Shown here: in pieces, positions 1-9,179 of the stretch
Layout of the letters: each line of letters opens with the position of its first letter
How positions within the stretch are numbered: the stretch's first letter is position 1
DNA from: a virus
Length of the DNA: 27,216 nucleotides
IMG/VR virus record: IMGVR_UViG_3300035195_000288
Coordinates: 1-27,216 of that record
Reading direction: 5' to 3' (one strand)
The notes under the pieces: model-generated
Told to the model about the DNA's origin: nothing
Seen by the model: the letters and a program-made list of their open reading frames with translations, nothing else
Database searches by the model: none
Made by a program: the position numbers and the translations under genes

Positions 1-17
1 TCAAAGAAACTAATTAT

Positions 18-3000
18 ATGCAAAAAAATATAAGAATAGAGCTTATTCAGCCTATTAAGACTACAGTAACAAGTGATAACCTGCTTAGTAATTATTCTTT
101 CGCAACAACTTCTGATTGGGACACTTCTGCAGCAGTTCAAAGCAGTTGTACTTCTTTATGGGTTATAAGTGGTGGTATGATTTCTAAGACATCTACTGCA
201 GATTGCTCACGCTTTGAGCAAACTATTGCTCTTACAGAGGGTTTTAGGTATAGAATGGTTATAAATATAAAAAATTATAATCGTTCAGGTTCAATACTTT
301 TAGCTAATCATGGAGCTGCAGGAGCAAATGTTCTTGCAGTTAATGCAACTACTATGGCTAATGGAGAGCCGGGAAATACTTCTGATTCTTTAAGTGTGCC
401 TGTTTATTGGACTCAAGGCTCAAGCAATACAGATGCCCTTCATATTTATGCCAATAGTAGCTTAACAGTAGATATAAATTACATTACCCTTGTAAGAGTT
501 TCAAATGAAAAAAGTGCTGTTTTTGGAGTTTTAGACGCTACTACAACTGAAGATTTTCCACTAGCATTGACATTTGCTATTAATGACCCTTCAAATATAG
601 ACAATAGAAAGGGAGCCTATAGTAAAACATTTCAAATACCTGCTACGGCTAATAATAATCAGGTTTTAAAAAACTTTAATATTCCTAACTCAACCTTAAT
701 GGGTTCTAGGTTGTTTGAAAAAATACCCTGCAGAATGTTGGTGGGAGATTTATATTCAGTAGCAGGATTAATTCAAATTCAAGATGTAGAAAGAGTTAAT
801 GATAAGCCTATACTTTATAGCTGTGTCTTTCTAGGAGATAACTTAGGTTGGAGTACAGCATTAGAAGCAAAATATTTAAGCGACCTTCAACTTGCTAATT
901 CTACTAATTTAGAGTTAAGTGCAAAATCTATAATAGAATCATTTTATGCAGATAACTGTGATACATATACAGCTAGAGATGGAACTGTAACTGTAAATGA
1001 TTCTCCCATAGTATATCCTGTAACTACATACGGACAATCAAATCAGTATAGCCCTTTAGTTAATTTCTCTTTACAGCTTTTAAGAACTCAATATGAAGCT
1101 GATTATGCTGCATCTACCTCTCCTAATAGCTCTAATACAGGGTGTTATAATACAGGTACTTTTTGGGGAGCTACTACAGATACACCTCCCGTAGTTGATT
1201 GGCGACCACAGATTTGGATAAAAAAAATGATAGAGAAAATATTTAGTGATGTTGGGTATAAAATAAGTTCTGTCTTTATGAATTCTGACGATTTCAAGAA
1301 ATTAGTCTACGCAACCCCTAACTTTCTTTTTAACGAACCTCAGACTAGATTTGAAGCTAATTCATTTATGGGTAATTTTAAAGATGACTCTGTTTGTAGC
1401 GCTACGGCTTCTAACCTAAAGTTTTACGACAGGATTAAAACAAAATCTACTAATGTAGTTAATAATGCTTCTTACATAGGGTACACTACTAATAATAATG
1501 TTTTCGCTTCTAATATTTTGCTTGACTCAGGTAGTTGTGGTACTTCAAATGGAAGTAGGAGGTTTCAGCCTCAGAATGGTGTAAATATTCAAGGAGGCAC
1601 GGTTAATCAGCAAGATACAACTATGTCAGTTGCAACAAGCTCAATAACAGGAGATAGTTTTAGTCAATTTACAATAGGAGAGGCAGGTTATTATACTGTA
1701 TCACTTTCTAACGTGATGTACTCTATAAATATACCTAAATGGACTAGTTCTGCAAGTCCTGGAGGATGGTCGGGAGCAGGTAGATTTAATAGTTCAACTT
1801 CTAGAGGGTATTTTCTTAATCATGGTGGTATTTTTATACAGGTTCTTGCTCCGGGATATAGCAATACTGAAGACCAATGGTATTATGGTTCTAAGTGGAG
1901 TAATTACGATAATACTTCTCAAGATTTAGGTGTTGCATACTCAAATGCTAATTTCAATAGTGAAGGAACTTTTGATGGGTATGAGTATACAGGTTATTTC
2001 AATAAAGGGGATAGAGTTAGATTTGGAATTGAAACATACACCCAACACGCAGTATACAGGGGTATGGATAATTGGACTGCTAATTCAGGTAAGTCTTATG
2101 TTGAATATTCGCTAGATTTATTTGGGACTCAATATGCCCAATATACTGCATCTAATGCTGTATTAAAAATTGAGATGTATGAGCCTCAGAAACCTGCATT
2201 TGCGTGTACCTATAACCTTCAAGATGTTCTTCCAAATGACCAAAAACAATTAGACTTCGTAAAAGGAATTGCCCACTCATTTAACCTTCAATTCTATACA
2301 AGCGAGTCAGAAAAAACAGTATATATAGAGCCATTTACTCAATTTTACCTACCACCTAAAGATGCTATAGATTGGACATATAAATTAGACAGAGGACAGT
2401 CTGACAAAACAGCTTTCTTGAAATCAGATTTCACTAGAAGAATTATTTTTAAATATCAAACAGACGATAAGGACTACAACTTACAGAGAATGAGTGAAAA
2501 TTATTTCCAAAATGTTGGAGATACTTATCCTCACATTAAAGATTTAGACAACACATATCCTGCAGGAGAAACAGTATTTGAAAATCCTTTCTTTGCAGGT
2601 ACTTATGATTCTCAAACTATGAGGATAGGAGAAAATTTTGTAACTGTAGACGCTAATGGTATGGTTGCTCAAAATATGTATGCTGCAGCATTATATAGGG
2701 GAGGCCCAAATTCTCAAAAGGGTTATGAATTTAAGCCTAGATTGCTGTATTATAATAAAAGAATTATGCCTTCAGTTCAATCCCCTCAATATCAAGGGTT
2801 CTCTGCTGAAACTCTAGGCTACCCCTATAATGCCACTAGTTTATTTTCATACTCTAAAAATCAAGTTTCTGATTTTACTACTTATACTTATGGGACTTTC
2901 CCTATTTATGATAATTTTGCAAATGCAGTTTATACATCATCTACATTTAATAATAGACATGATTACTCTAATCAGTTTGGATTGAGTTATGGTAATTATT

Positions 3001-3395
3001 GGGCTAAAGACTATGACCCTGCAACAAATATATATAGTGAAGTTGGTAATCAGGTTGGTAGAGGGCTATATTCAAGATATTATCAGCCAATGATTGATAA
3101 TCTATTAGATAACCCCAAGTTAAGAGAGTGTTATATTGATTTAAAGATTAAAGATGTATTAAACTTAGACTTCAGAAAACTAGTTTATATTGATGGTGTT
3201 TATTATAGGTTAATAAAGGTTATAGACTTCAAGCCACACTTAAATGTACCTACTAAGGTTGAGCTTCATCAATGGCAGGTTGGAGAAGGGAGTGCATTAC
3301 CACAAGAAGGAGTTTGGGTAAACCCTTCGGGTACAGGAATAGGTAATGGTAATGGAGATGGCTCTGAGCCTGATAACCCTACTCCTGATTTGTAA
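18..3395 (+). CDS. Large tail-tip / baseplate hub-like protein
   Basis: 1125 aa, expected at the distal tail where it would contact the host. Residues about 20-160 read as a beta-sandwich resembling a carbohydrate-binding module (NLLSNYSF start, many aromatic and Thr/Ser residues). From about residue 168 the protein changes to a segment (FPLALTFAINDPSNID, then a PCRMLVGD region) that I associate with big tail proteins of Bacteroidota siphophages. A middle beta-rich section spans about 480-730. Hub-like segments follow near 735-790 (DFVKGIAHSFNLQFYTS) and at the C-terminus (FRKLVYIDGVYYRLIKVIDF). The end is Gly/Pro-rich and low in complexity. The start follows an A-rich stretch with no Shine-Dalgarno site. 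The exact role (hub, receptor binding or both) is inferred from size, position and beta-rich composition. Confidence 0.7.
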   Translation: MQKNIRIELIQPIKTTVTSDNLLSNYSFATTSDWDTSAAVQSSCTSLWVISGGMISKTSTADCSRFEQTIALTEGFRYRMVINIKNYNRSGSILLANHGAAGANVLAVNATTMANGEPGNTSDSLSVPVYWTQGSSNTDALHIYANSSLTVDINYITLVRVSNEKSAVFGVLDATTTEDFPLALTFAINDPSNIDNRKGAYSKTFQIPATANNNQVLKNFNIPNSTLMGSRLFEKIPCRMLVGDLYSVAGLIQIQDVERVNDKPILYSCVFLGDNLGWSTALEAKYLSDLQLANSTNLELSAKSIIESFYADNCDTYTARDGTVTVNDSPIVYPVTTYGQSNQYSPLVNFSLQLLRTQYEADYAASTSPNSSNTGCYNTGTFWGATTDTPPVVDWRPQIWIKKMIEKIFSDVGYKISSVFMNSDDFKKLVYATPNFLFNEPQTRFEANSFMGNFKDDSVCSATASNLKFYDRIKTKSTNVVNNASYIGYTTNNNVFASNILLDSGSCGTSNGSRRFQPQNGVNIQGGTVNQQDTTMSVATSSITGDSFSQFTIGEAGYYTVSLSNVMYSINIPKWTSSASPGGWSGAGRFNSSTSRGYFLNHGGIFIQVLAPGYSNTEDQWYYGSKWSNYDNTSQDLGVAYSNANFNSEGTFDGYEYTGYFNKGDRVRFGIETYTQHAVYRGMDNWTANSGKSYVEYSLDLFGTQYAQYTASNAVLKIEMYEPQKPAFACTYNLQDVLPNDQKQLDFVKGIAHSFNLQFYTSESEKTVYIEPFTQFYLPPKDAIDWTYKLDRGQSDKTAFLKSDFTRRIIFKYQTDDKDYNLQRMSENYFQNVGDTYPHIKDLDNTYPAGETVFENPFFAGTYDSQTMRIGENFVTVDANGMVAQNMYAAALYRGGPNSQKGYEFKPRLLYYNKRIMPSVQSPQYQGFSAETLGYPYNATSLFSYSKNQVSDFTTYTYGTFPIYDNFANAVYTSSTFNNRHDYSNQFGLSYGNYWAKDYDPATNIYSEVGNQVGRGLYSRYYQPMIDNLLDNPKLRECYIDLKIKDVLNLDFRKLVYIDGVYYRLIKVIDFKPHLNVPTKVELHQWQVGEGSALPQEGVWVNPSGTGIGNGNGDGSEPDNPTPDL

Positions 3396-3425
3396 AAAAT
3401 AATAAAATTTAATATTTCGTATAAA

Positions 3426-4142
3426 ATGAAAAGAATTTCAGATACATCTAGGATTAATTTAGAAACTTTATCTAGCTTTGATTTAGTTACATCAGCACCT
3501 ATGCAGTTTTCTGAAACTGTTGTTATGAGGCTTTCAGCAACATCATCAGCTTCAAATGATTATCTAGCAAACTATCTCCATACATCTCAGTTTACATTTG
3601 ATTCAGGAGCAGTATTAGCAAGTGGTTCAATTTACAACAATAATTTTGTTCCTAGATATTCTCAATTTATTTCTCCTGTAGACTGTTATATAAAAAATCT
3701 TAATGGATTCATAAATACTGCAGGAGGGGGAGGTTGTAAGGGAGAACAAACTTTCACTATAAGTGTTTGGTCTAAACCTACTAATGTAGGTACGGCAAGT
3801 ACAGCAATGACATTGCTTTTTAGTCAAGATTTTGTTTTTGGTGCTTCTAATAATTCCAATGCTTTAGCTATAGATGGAACTACAGATTCTAAAATTGGCA
3901 ACAAGTTATATAAAATATCTGCACAAGAAGGCGTAATTGTTTCTGTAAAAAGGGTAGGAGAGCCTTGTGCAAATATTCAGGCAACTTTTACTATGATTTT
4001 TGAAACTACAGGTAATCAAGCGACAACATCAACTTTTGATTTTAAAGCGAATATGAATGCATTTGGAGGCAATACTATGGATGTAATTAATAGACCTGAT
4101 AGTAATAGCACAGGAAATAAACCAACTCAAATAGAGCTTTAG
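3426..4142 (+). CDS. Putative tail fibre / virion surface protein
   Basis: 238 aa, rich in Ser, Thr, Asn and Gly, with alternating hydrophobic residues typical of beta-sandwich virion proteins. It has no signal peptide or membrane helix. Five Cys are present, two of them in a GGGGCKGE turn near residue 103 and an EPCAN turn near 181. It lies 30 nt after the large tail protein and 3 nt before the tail-completion-like gene, so it is probably co-transcribed with both. I do not recognise the family. A fibre, adhesin-tip or decoration role is inferred from context and composition only. Confidence 0.45.
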   Translation: MKRISDTSRINLETLSSFDLVTSAPMQFSETVVMRLSATSSASNDYLANYLHTSQFTFDSGAVLASGSIYNNNFVPRYSQFISPVDCYIKNLNGFINTAGGGGCKGEQTFTISVWSKPTNVGTASTAMTLLFSQDFVFGASNNSNALAIDGTTDSKIGNKLYKISAQEGVIVSVKRVGEPCANIQATFTMIFETTGNQATTSTFDFKANMNAFGGNTMDVINRPDSNSTGNKPTQIEL

Positions 4143-4145
4143 GAT

Positions 4146-4676
4146 ATGTCAGAATTTAAAACAATAGATAAAGCATTAAGAACTGCAGGTATATTTTATA
4201 TTGATTTACTTCAGGAGGAGCTTCAATATCAAGACCATATAGCATCAGGAAGATTAGCTCATTCTTTTAAGCCTAAGGTTTCGGAAAGAGGTGGAAATCT
4301 ATACTTAGAGATTGTAAGTGATTCCAGCTATATGTGGGCTGTAAATGATGGTCTGCCTAATGGAGTTAAGTGGAGTTCATACGAAACAGGTTATTCGGAT
4401 ATTTTAGATTGGTCTAAAACTAAAGGATTTACATTTGAAAATAAAAGGCACGAAAATTTAGTTATATCTAAAATAGTTGGAGAGCTATCAAGTAAATATC
4501 TTACTGAGGGTGGCGAGTTGGTTGCCAATAGAAGATATGGATTTATAGAGATGTCATTTGCAAAGGCAGATTCAATGGGGCTAAACCAAATGATAGAAGA
4601 AGATATATTAAAGCAGATAGATGCAGTAATAGGAGAAGCAGGACAAAGTAAAGCAATACAATTAACGATAAGCTAA
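4146..4676 (+). CDS. Tail-completion / HK97 gp10-like connector protein
   Basis: 176 aa. A helical N-terminus is followed by a segment with IASGRLAHSFKPKV, then LYLEIVSDSSYMWAVNDG. This 'make a ligand, remain symmetric, stay exposed' pattern resembles HK97 gp10-like or minor tail-completion proteins, which join tail tube and head. The C-terminal half is alpha-helical (ANRRYGFIEMSFAKADSM). It sits directly before the tape measure gene with an 11-nt gap, where tail terminator or chaperone genes often lie. There is no slippery heptamer or second overlapping frame here, so a gpG/gpGT-type frameshift is not apparent. The family call is by weak resemblance. Confidence 0.45.
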   Translation: MSEFKTIDKALRTAGIFYIDLLQEELQYQDHIASGRLAHSFKPKVSERGGNLYLEIVSDSSYMWAVNDGLPNGVKWSSYETGYSDILDWSKTKGFTFENKRHENLVISKIVGELSSKYLTEGGELVANRRYGFIEMSFAKADSMGLNQMIEEDILKQIDAVIGEAGQSKAIQLTIS

Positions 4677-4687
4677 AATAAAATTAT

Positions 4688-7600
4688 ATGGCATTAAAGA
4701 GTAGTAAGGTAGCAATAGAGGTAGTCATCAAAGACATAAAAAAGATTGCTGATTTAAAAAAGGGATTAAAGGAATTAAGAGCAGAGCAGAAAAAACAAGA
4801 AGCAAGGTCTAAGACAGGGCAAAAGCAATCTCACGCAAATGCAAAGGCATACAAAGAAAGAGCAAAGTCAATAAAAGAAAACTCAAAAGAATTGAGGACT
4901 CTTAATAAGGATATGGCAGGTGCTAATAAGAGAACTAAGGCTGTTACTAAATCATCTAATGGAATGGCGAAACAGTTCATTAAAGGTGCTGCAGCTATTG
5001 GCGTTGTTGTTGGTGCGTTTAGGCTAATAAACCAAGTAGTTAGTTCTGTGGTTATGACTTTTGCTGAATTTGAGTTTGTTATGGCTAAAGTTCAGGCAGT
5101 TTCAGGTGCTACTGATTCTGAGTTTAAACAATTAACTGAGTCTGCAGAGGAGTTAGGTAGAACAACATTCTTTACTGCAGCACAGGTAGGGGAATTACAA
5201 CTAGCATTTTCTAAATTAGGTTTTACTGCATCTGAAATAATGGATGCACAGAAAGCAACACTAGATTTGGCTACAGCTACAGGAACAGATTTGGCTAGAG
5301 CAGCACAGGTAGCAGGTGCAGCAGTAAGAGGGTTTGGGTTAGATGCTAGTGAAACTGAAAGAGTGGTAGATGTTATGGCTGTTTCCTTTGCAAGTTCTGC
5401 TATGGATATTGAAAAGTGGAGTACATCTATGACTAAGGTTGCACCTATTGCAAAGTCGGCAGGATTCTCTATTGAAGATACTGCAGCTATGATGTCAAAG
5501 CTTACTGATTCAGGTATTGAAGCATCTATTGCAGGTACATCTTTAAGAAATATATTGCTTAAAATGCAAGACCCTACATCAGACTTATCAATGAACTTTG
5601 GAAAAACTATACATAGTTTAGATGAGTTAATTCCTGCTATGAAAGGGTTTATAGCAGATGGTGGGGATATGGCTGATATTTTAGAGGTTGTAGATTTAAG
5701 ACAAGCAGCAGCCTTTGAGCAAATGCTTACTACTGCAGATGGAACTTTAGCGTTAAGAGATTCATTGAAAGAAGCTAACGGAGAAGGAGCAAGAATGGCA
5801 GGTATTGTTGGAGATACTTTGCAGGGTTCATTTTTGAAATTTACCTCAGCAGTACAGGGTGTGTCTATATCTGTTATGAAAGGATTTTCAGAAGGACTTC
5901 AAGGTGCTATAGAAAACATAGCATCATTCTTTAATGTTATTGCTAAAAACAGTAAAACAATAGTAAGTATAATAAAAGGAATTACAACTCTAGCTAAATG
6001 GTTTGGTATATATAAGCTTACACTCATAGCAGTTACAGGTCTTACCATTGCTTACAATAAGGTTTTGGCAATACAAAGGCTTATGGCTATAAAGGCAGCT
6101 TCAGGAATGACAACGCTATCTGCAGCAACTATGGTTGCAAAAAGGTCTATTAACGCACTTATGGGAAGTACAGGTATAGGACTTTTAATAGTAGGTCTTA
6201 CAGAGTTAGTTCCTTGGCTAATGAGTACCAATAAAGAACTTGAGATTCAGCGAGGACTTGTTGATAAAGCTAAGGACAGCTATGAAAATTCATTGAAGCC
6301 TATAGAGGAACTTAAGATTATAAGTGAAAATCTTATTAAAACTAAGAAGGAAATGAACAAGCTTTTAGATAGTGAAGGAAAGCTAATTGACAATTCTAAA
6401 TTCGGTCAAAGGGTTTATAATAAATTTAAAGGTCAGGCAGCTTTAGCTATTAAAAAATTAAATTCAGAACTTAAAGACAATAATCAAGATTTATTAACTC
6501 AAAAATCATCTGTCCTTGATGTGGCTGCAGCAGTAGATATATTAACAAAAGCATTAACAGACAAAGCTTTAGTTTCAGGATTTAATAATCAGATTGAAAA
6601 GCTTGTAGAGGTTCAGGCAAATGCAGTTGTAACTAAAAAAAGACTAGAAGATTACTTTAATATAAATTTAGATGCAACTCCTTTTGACAATATGTCTGAT
6701 GCCATTGCATTTCAATTATCAACAATGGAAGAAGGTTTCCCCGGAATGGCTAACTCTATGATTCCTTTTGAAGAAAGAATGAGGTCTGTCAATAAAATTT
6801 TAGAAGATGGAGGGTTTACTAACTTTGAACAAGCCATAACAGCACTAGAAGGAAAGGATGACAACATAAGGATAATAACTGAAGCTTTTGATGAATTAGC
6901 AGGGGAGGGAGGAATAGGAGGATTGATTTTATCATTAGATAAATCAAAAAAAGGCACAGGGGAGAATATCAAAACAATTAAGAATTGGGCTACTGAAACT
7001 ACAGATGCTATAAATAAAGTCAAAAAAGAAAGGTTTGAGTTGGGATTGACAGAAGAACAATATACGGCAAAAGTGTTATCAGAAAGACTTAGACTTGTAA
7101 AGGAAGAAAGAGATGCTTATGTAAATGGACTTGGAGATAAAAAAGCAAATGCAGATAAAATAGTTGCCTTTGAACAAAAGTTGGTAGAACTCCAATTAAA
7201 GATTCAGGCTAATTATTTTAAAGAAAAGAAAACTGCTTTAGATGATAAAAATATAGCTATGATTAACTCTATAAAAAATCAATATACTGTTGATGGTCAA
7301 ATTACAGCACAAGGGCAAACAGCATTGATAAACCAAGAGATATCATACCTGACAGCAAAGGGAGTATTGCATGATGATTACATGGTCAAAATACAAGGCA
7401 ATAATGAGAAGATAGCAGAGAGTAATAGAAAGTTGCACGAACAACAAAAGATTGAGTTTCAAGAACAAGTGTCTGCTTACGCAAGTGTTGGTAGTTCTTT
7501 AACAACTCTAGCAGGAGATAATGAGAAATTAAATGCAGTAAAAGAAGCAGGTAATGCTATATCTCAAGCTGCAAATATAATATCAACCATAACAACTTTA

Positions 7601-8254
7601 AAAGAAAATTTAAGCACAATAGCTAAGGTAGGGAATACAGGAGCTGTAATTGCAAATACTGTAGCTGAAGGAGCTAACGCTACTGCAACGGGAGTTAGTA
7701 CGGTAATGACTCTAGCCGACACTCAAGCAAATATGGTTCAAATACCATTCTTAGCTACTAAAAGTATATTAAAGAGTGGTAGTTCGTTGCCTTTTCCTTT
7801 AAACCTTATCGCTATAGCAGCAACAATAGCAGTTATATCTAAGGTTATGAAAATGTTTGAAAGAGGAGGAATAGTTGACGGGGGAAGTAAGTTTGCTAAA
7901 GGAGGAGTTATTAGTAAATTTGCAGATGGAGGTATGGTTAATGGCAAATCACACGCACAAGGAGGAGAGAAGTTTGCTGTAGGTGGTAGAGTGGTTGAAT
8001 TGGAAGGTGGAGAAGCTGTAATCAATAAAAGAAGTACAGCTATGTATAGAGGTCAGTTATCACAAATGAACGCAGCAGGTGGTGGGGTTAAGTTCGCAGA
8101 TGGTGGTATGCTAAATAATCCTGCTTTTGCTCAGCAAAAATTCTCACAAGGTAATAATAGAAGTGGTTCTCCTCAAAAGGTTTTTGTTGTTGAGGCTGAT
8201 ATTTCTCAATCCCAAAATTCTGTTAGCGTATTAGAGGCTGCAGCAACAATTTAA
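4688..8254 (+). CDS. Tail tape measure protein (TP901 type)
   Basis: 1188 aa; sets tail length and is threaded inside the tube. Residues 1-90 are a Lys/Glu-rich coiled coil. About 115-330 match the TP901 tape-measure core, with the characteristic order FAEFEFVMAKVQAVSGATD, FTAAQVGELQLAFSKLGFT, then ATGTDLARAAQVAGAAVRGF and an SGIEASIAGTSLRN segment. Several hydrophobic stretches lie around 425-510, as expected of a protein that enters membranes during DNA delivery. A coiled region follows, and the C-terminal 150 residues contain repeated GG-turns (KFAKGG, KFADGG, KFAVGG), typical of tape measure ends. The core and the repeats together make the call secure. Confidence 0.93.
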   Translation: MALKSSKVAIEVVIKDIKKIADLKKGLKELRAEQKKQEARSKTGQKQSHANAKAYKERAKSIKENSKELRTLNKDMAGANKRTKAVTKSSNGMAKQFIKGAAAIGVVVGAFRLINQVVSSVVMTFAEFEFVMAKVQAVSGATDSEFKQLTESAEELGRTTFFTAAQVGELQLAFSKLGFTASEIMDAQKATLDLATATGTDLARAAQVAGAAVRGFGLDASETERVVDVMAVSFASSAMDIEKWSTSMTKVAPIAKSAGFSIEDTAAMMSKLTDSGIEASIAGTSLRNILLKMQDPTSDLSMNFGKTIHSLDELIPAMKGFIADGGDMADILEVVDLRQAAAFEQMLTTADGTLALRDSLKEANGEGARMAGIVGDTLQGSFLKFTSAVQGVSISVMKGFSEGLQGAIENIASFFNVIAKNSKTIVSIIKGITTLAKWFGIYKLTLIAVTGLTIAYNKVLAIQRLMAIKAASGMTTLSAATMVAKRSINALMGSTGIGLLIVGLTELVPWLMSTNKELEIQRGLVDKAKDSYENSLKPIEELKIISENLIKTKKEMNKLLDSEGKLIDNSKFGQRVYNKFKGQAALAIKKLNSELKDNNQDLLTQKSSVLDVAAAVDILTKALTDKALVSGFNNQIEKLVEVQANAVVTKKRLEDYFNINLDATPFDNMSDAIAFQLSTMEEGFPGMANSMIPFEERMRSVNKILEDGGFTNFEQAITALEGKDDNIRIITEAFDELAGEGGIGGLILSLDKSKKGTGENIKTIKNWATETTDAINKVKKERFELGLTEEQYTAKVLSERLRLVKEERDAYVNGLGDKKANADKIVAFEQKLVELQLKIQANYFKEKKTALDDKNIAMINSIKNQYTVDGQITAQGQTALINQEISYLTAKGVLHDDYMVKIQGNNEKIAESNRKLHEQQKIEFQEQVSAYASVGSSLTTLAGDNEKLNAVKEAGNAISQAANIISTITTLKENLSTIAKVGNTGAVIANTVAEGANATATGVSTVMTLADTQANMVQIPFLATKSILKSGSSLPFPLNLIAIAATIAVISKVMKMFERGGIVDGGSKFAKGGVISKFADGGMVNGKSHAQGGEKFAVGGRVVELEGGEAVINKRSTAMYRGQLSQMNAAGGGVKFADGGMLNNPAFAQQKFSQGNNRSGSPQKVFVVEADISQSQNSVSVLEAAATI

Positions 8255-8265
8255 AAAGTAAACAA

Positions 8266-8466
8266 ATGTTTGTTAGTAAAAAAGTAAAGAAAGATAGATT
8301 AGATACCTGTAAAAAGTGCGACTTTTACAGAAATTTTGCAATGTTAAAATATCCTAAATGGAATAAGGGAGCAAGGTGTGGAAAGTGCAGTTGCTTCTTA
8401 GACGCTAAAACAACTCTTACTAAAGAGTATTTTGGAGAGTGTCCTTTGGATAAATGGAAAGAGTAA
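8266..8466 (+). CDS. Small Cys-rich putative zinc-binding protein
   Basis: 66 aa, with the pattern CKKC near residue 16, CGKCSC near 38-43 and a final GECPLDKW at 58-65. Paired CxxC motifs followed by CP-x-x-KW recur in tiny phage proteins and suggest one zinc site. It lies 11 nt after the tape measure gene and 18 nt before the next gene, in the same operon. No enzyme motif is present. Function unknown; a small virion or assembly factor is possible but not shown. Confidence 0.6.
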   Translation: MFVSKKVKKDRLDTCKKCDFYRNFAMLKYPKWNKGARCGKCSCFLDAKTTLTKEYFGECPLDKWKE

Positions 8467-8484
8467 TAATTAAATAATAATAAT

Positions 8485-8820
8485 ATGGATTACCAATCAA
8501 TTATCAAAAACTATAGTGAAGAAAGAAAAGATGCTGTGGTAAATTTTGCTAAAGCCAATAGAGATTCTATGACAGGAAATCTTTACCACAATAAAGCTTT
8601 AGATTTATTCTTTATGTTGTGGCATGAAAGCTTCCCTAGCAACCCTCAACAAAAAACCTGCATGGGTTGCAGACAGGCAGTTTCAAAGTTCTTTCATAAT
8701 GTGGCTGATTTTATTTCTAGCGAAAGATTAAATGCTAAAGCAAAGTTAGATGAATTTAAAGAGATTACAGGCAAAAAAAAGAAATCTAAAAAAACTAAGA
8801 AATCTAAATATAATGTCTAG
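8485..8820 (+). CDS. Hypothetical phage protein, Lys-rich C-terminus
   Basis: 111 aa, not recognised. The N-terminal two thirds look helical (NYSEERKDAVVNFAKANRD, then FFMLWHESFP). One CMGC pair is followed by helix RQAVSKFFHNVADF. The last 16 residues are almost all Lys, Ser and Thr, suggesting nucleic-acid contact or a disordered tail. Its stop overlaps the next start in the 8-nt string ATGTCTAG, so the next gene is probably translationally coupled to it. Confidence 0.55.
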   Translation: MDYQSIIKNYSEERKDAVVNFAKANRDSMTGNLYHNKALDLFFMLWHESFPSNPQQKTCMGCRQAVSKFFHNVADFISSERLNAKAKLDEFKEITGKKKKSKKTKKSKYNV

Positions 8821-9130
8821 GCAAAATAAGTCCGATATAGTTTACGAGTATATCAAGGTTGCAGAAAATGAAATCAAAAAAAGATGGCACGAGCCAACCA
8901 TTGTTGATATTTTAAGGCATCTAACAGAAAGGGGTATAGTTGAGCCTAAAAGATTAAGAAACTATATGATAATATATGATTTTGATTGTATGCTTAGGTT
9001 TAATGATGGAAATAGAACTCATACTTTTATGGACTTATCTATAAAATATGATATATCAGAAAGACAGGCTCAAAGTATAGTTTACAAAGAAAGAGTTAAG
9101 GAAAAGTGTACCGTAAATATCACTTATTAA
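8813..9130 (+). CDS. HTH-domain protein inside the virion module
   Basis: 105 aa from the ATG at 8813. An in-frame upstream ATG at 8750 would add 21 Lys/Leu-rich residues encoded inside the previous gene and is less likely. The C-terminal part, LSIKYDISERQAQSIVYKERV, reads as a helix-turn-helix (recognition helix about residues 80-95) like those of Mor/C-type regulators or terminase small subunits. The N-terminal half is helical (VYEYIKVAENEIKKRWHEP). It could be a late-gene regulator or a DNA-binding assembly protein; the position just before the protease/capsid genes favours neither clearly. Confidence 0.6.
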   Translation: MSRQNKSDIVYEYIKVAENEIKKRWHEPTIVDILRHLTERGIVEPKRLRNYMIIYDFDCMLRFNDGNRTHTFMDLSIKYDISERQAQSIVYKERVKEKCTVNITY

Positions 9131-9179
9131 AATTTGTTCCAAAAACTTCGTAAGATTGTCATAGTATAAAATTATTTTT

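Noticed and set aside
1930-2115. 61-aa frame inside the tail-tip gene
   Set aside because: It lies wholly inside a long coding region in another frame, with no motif or spacing that supports expression.
4600-4700. Programmed frameshift (G/GT type) before the tape measure
   Set aside because: No slippery heptamer or second overlapping frame is visible; a stop and 11-nt gap separate the genes.
6712-8025. Minus-strand open frames inside the tape measure gene
   Set aside because: They are shadows of a well-supported gene, with low-complexity Ser/Pro/Leu composition and no start context.
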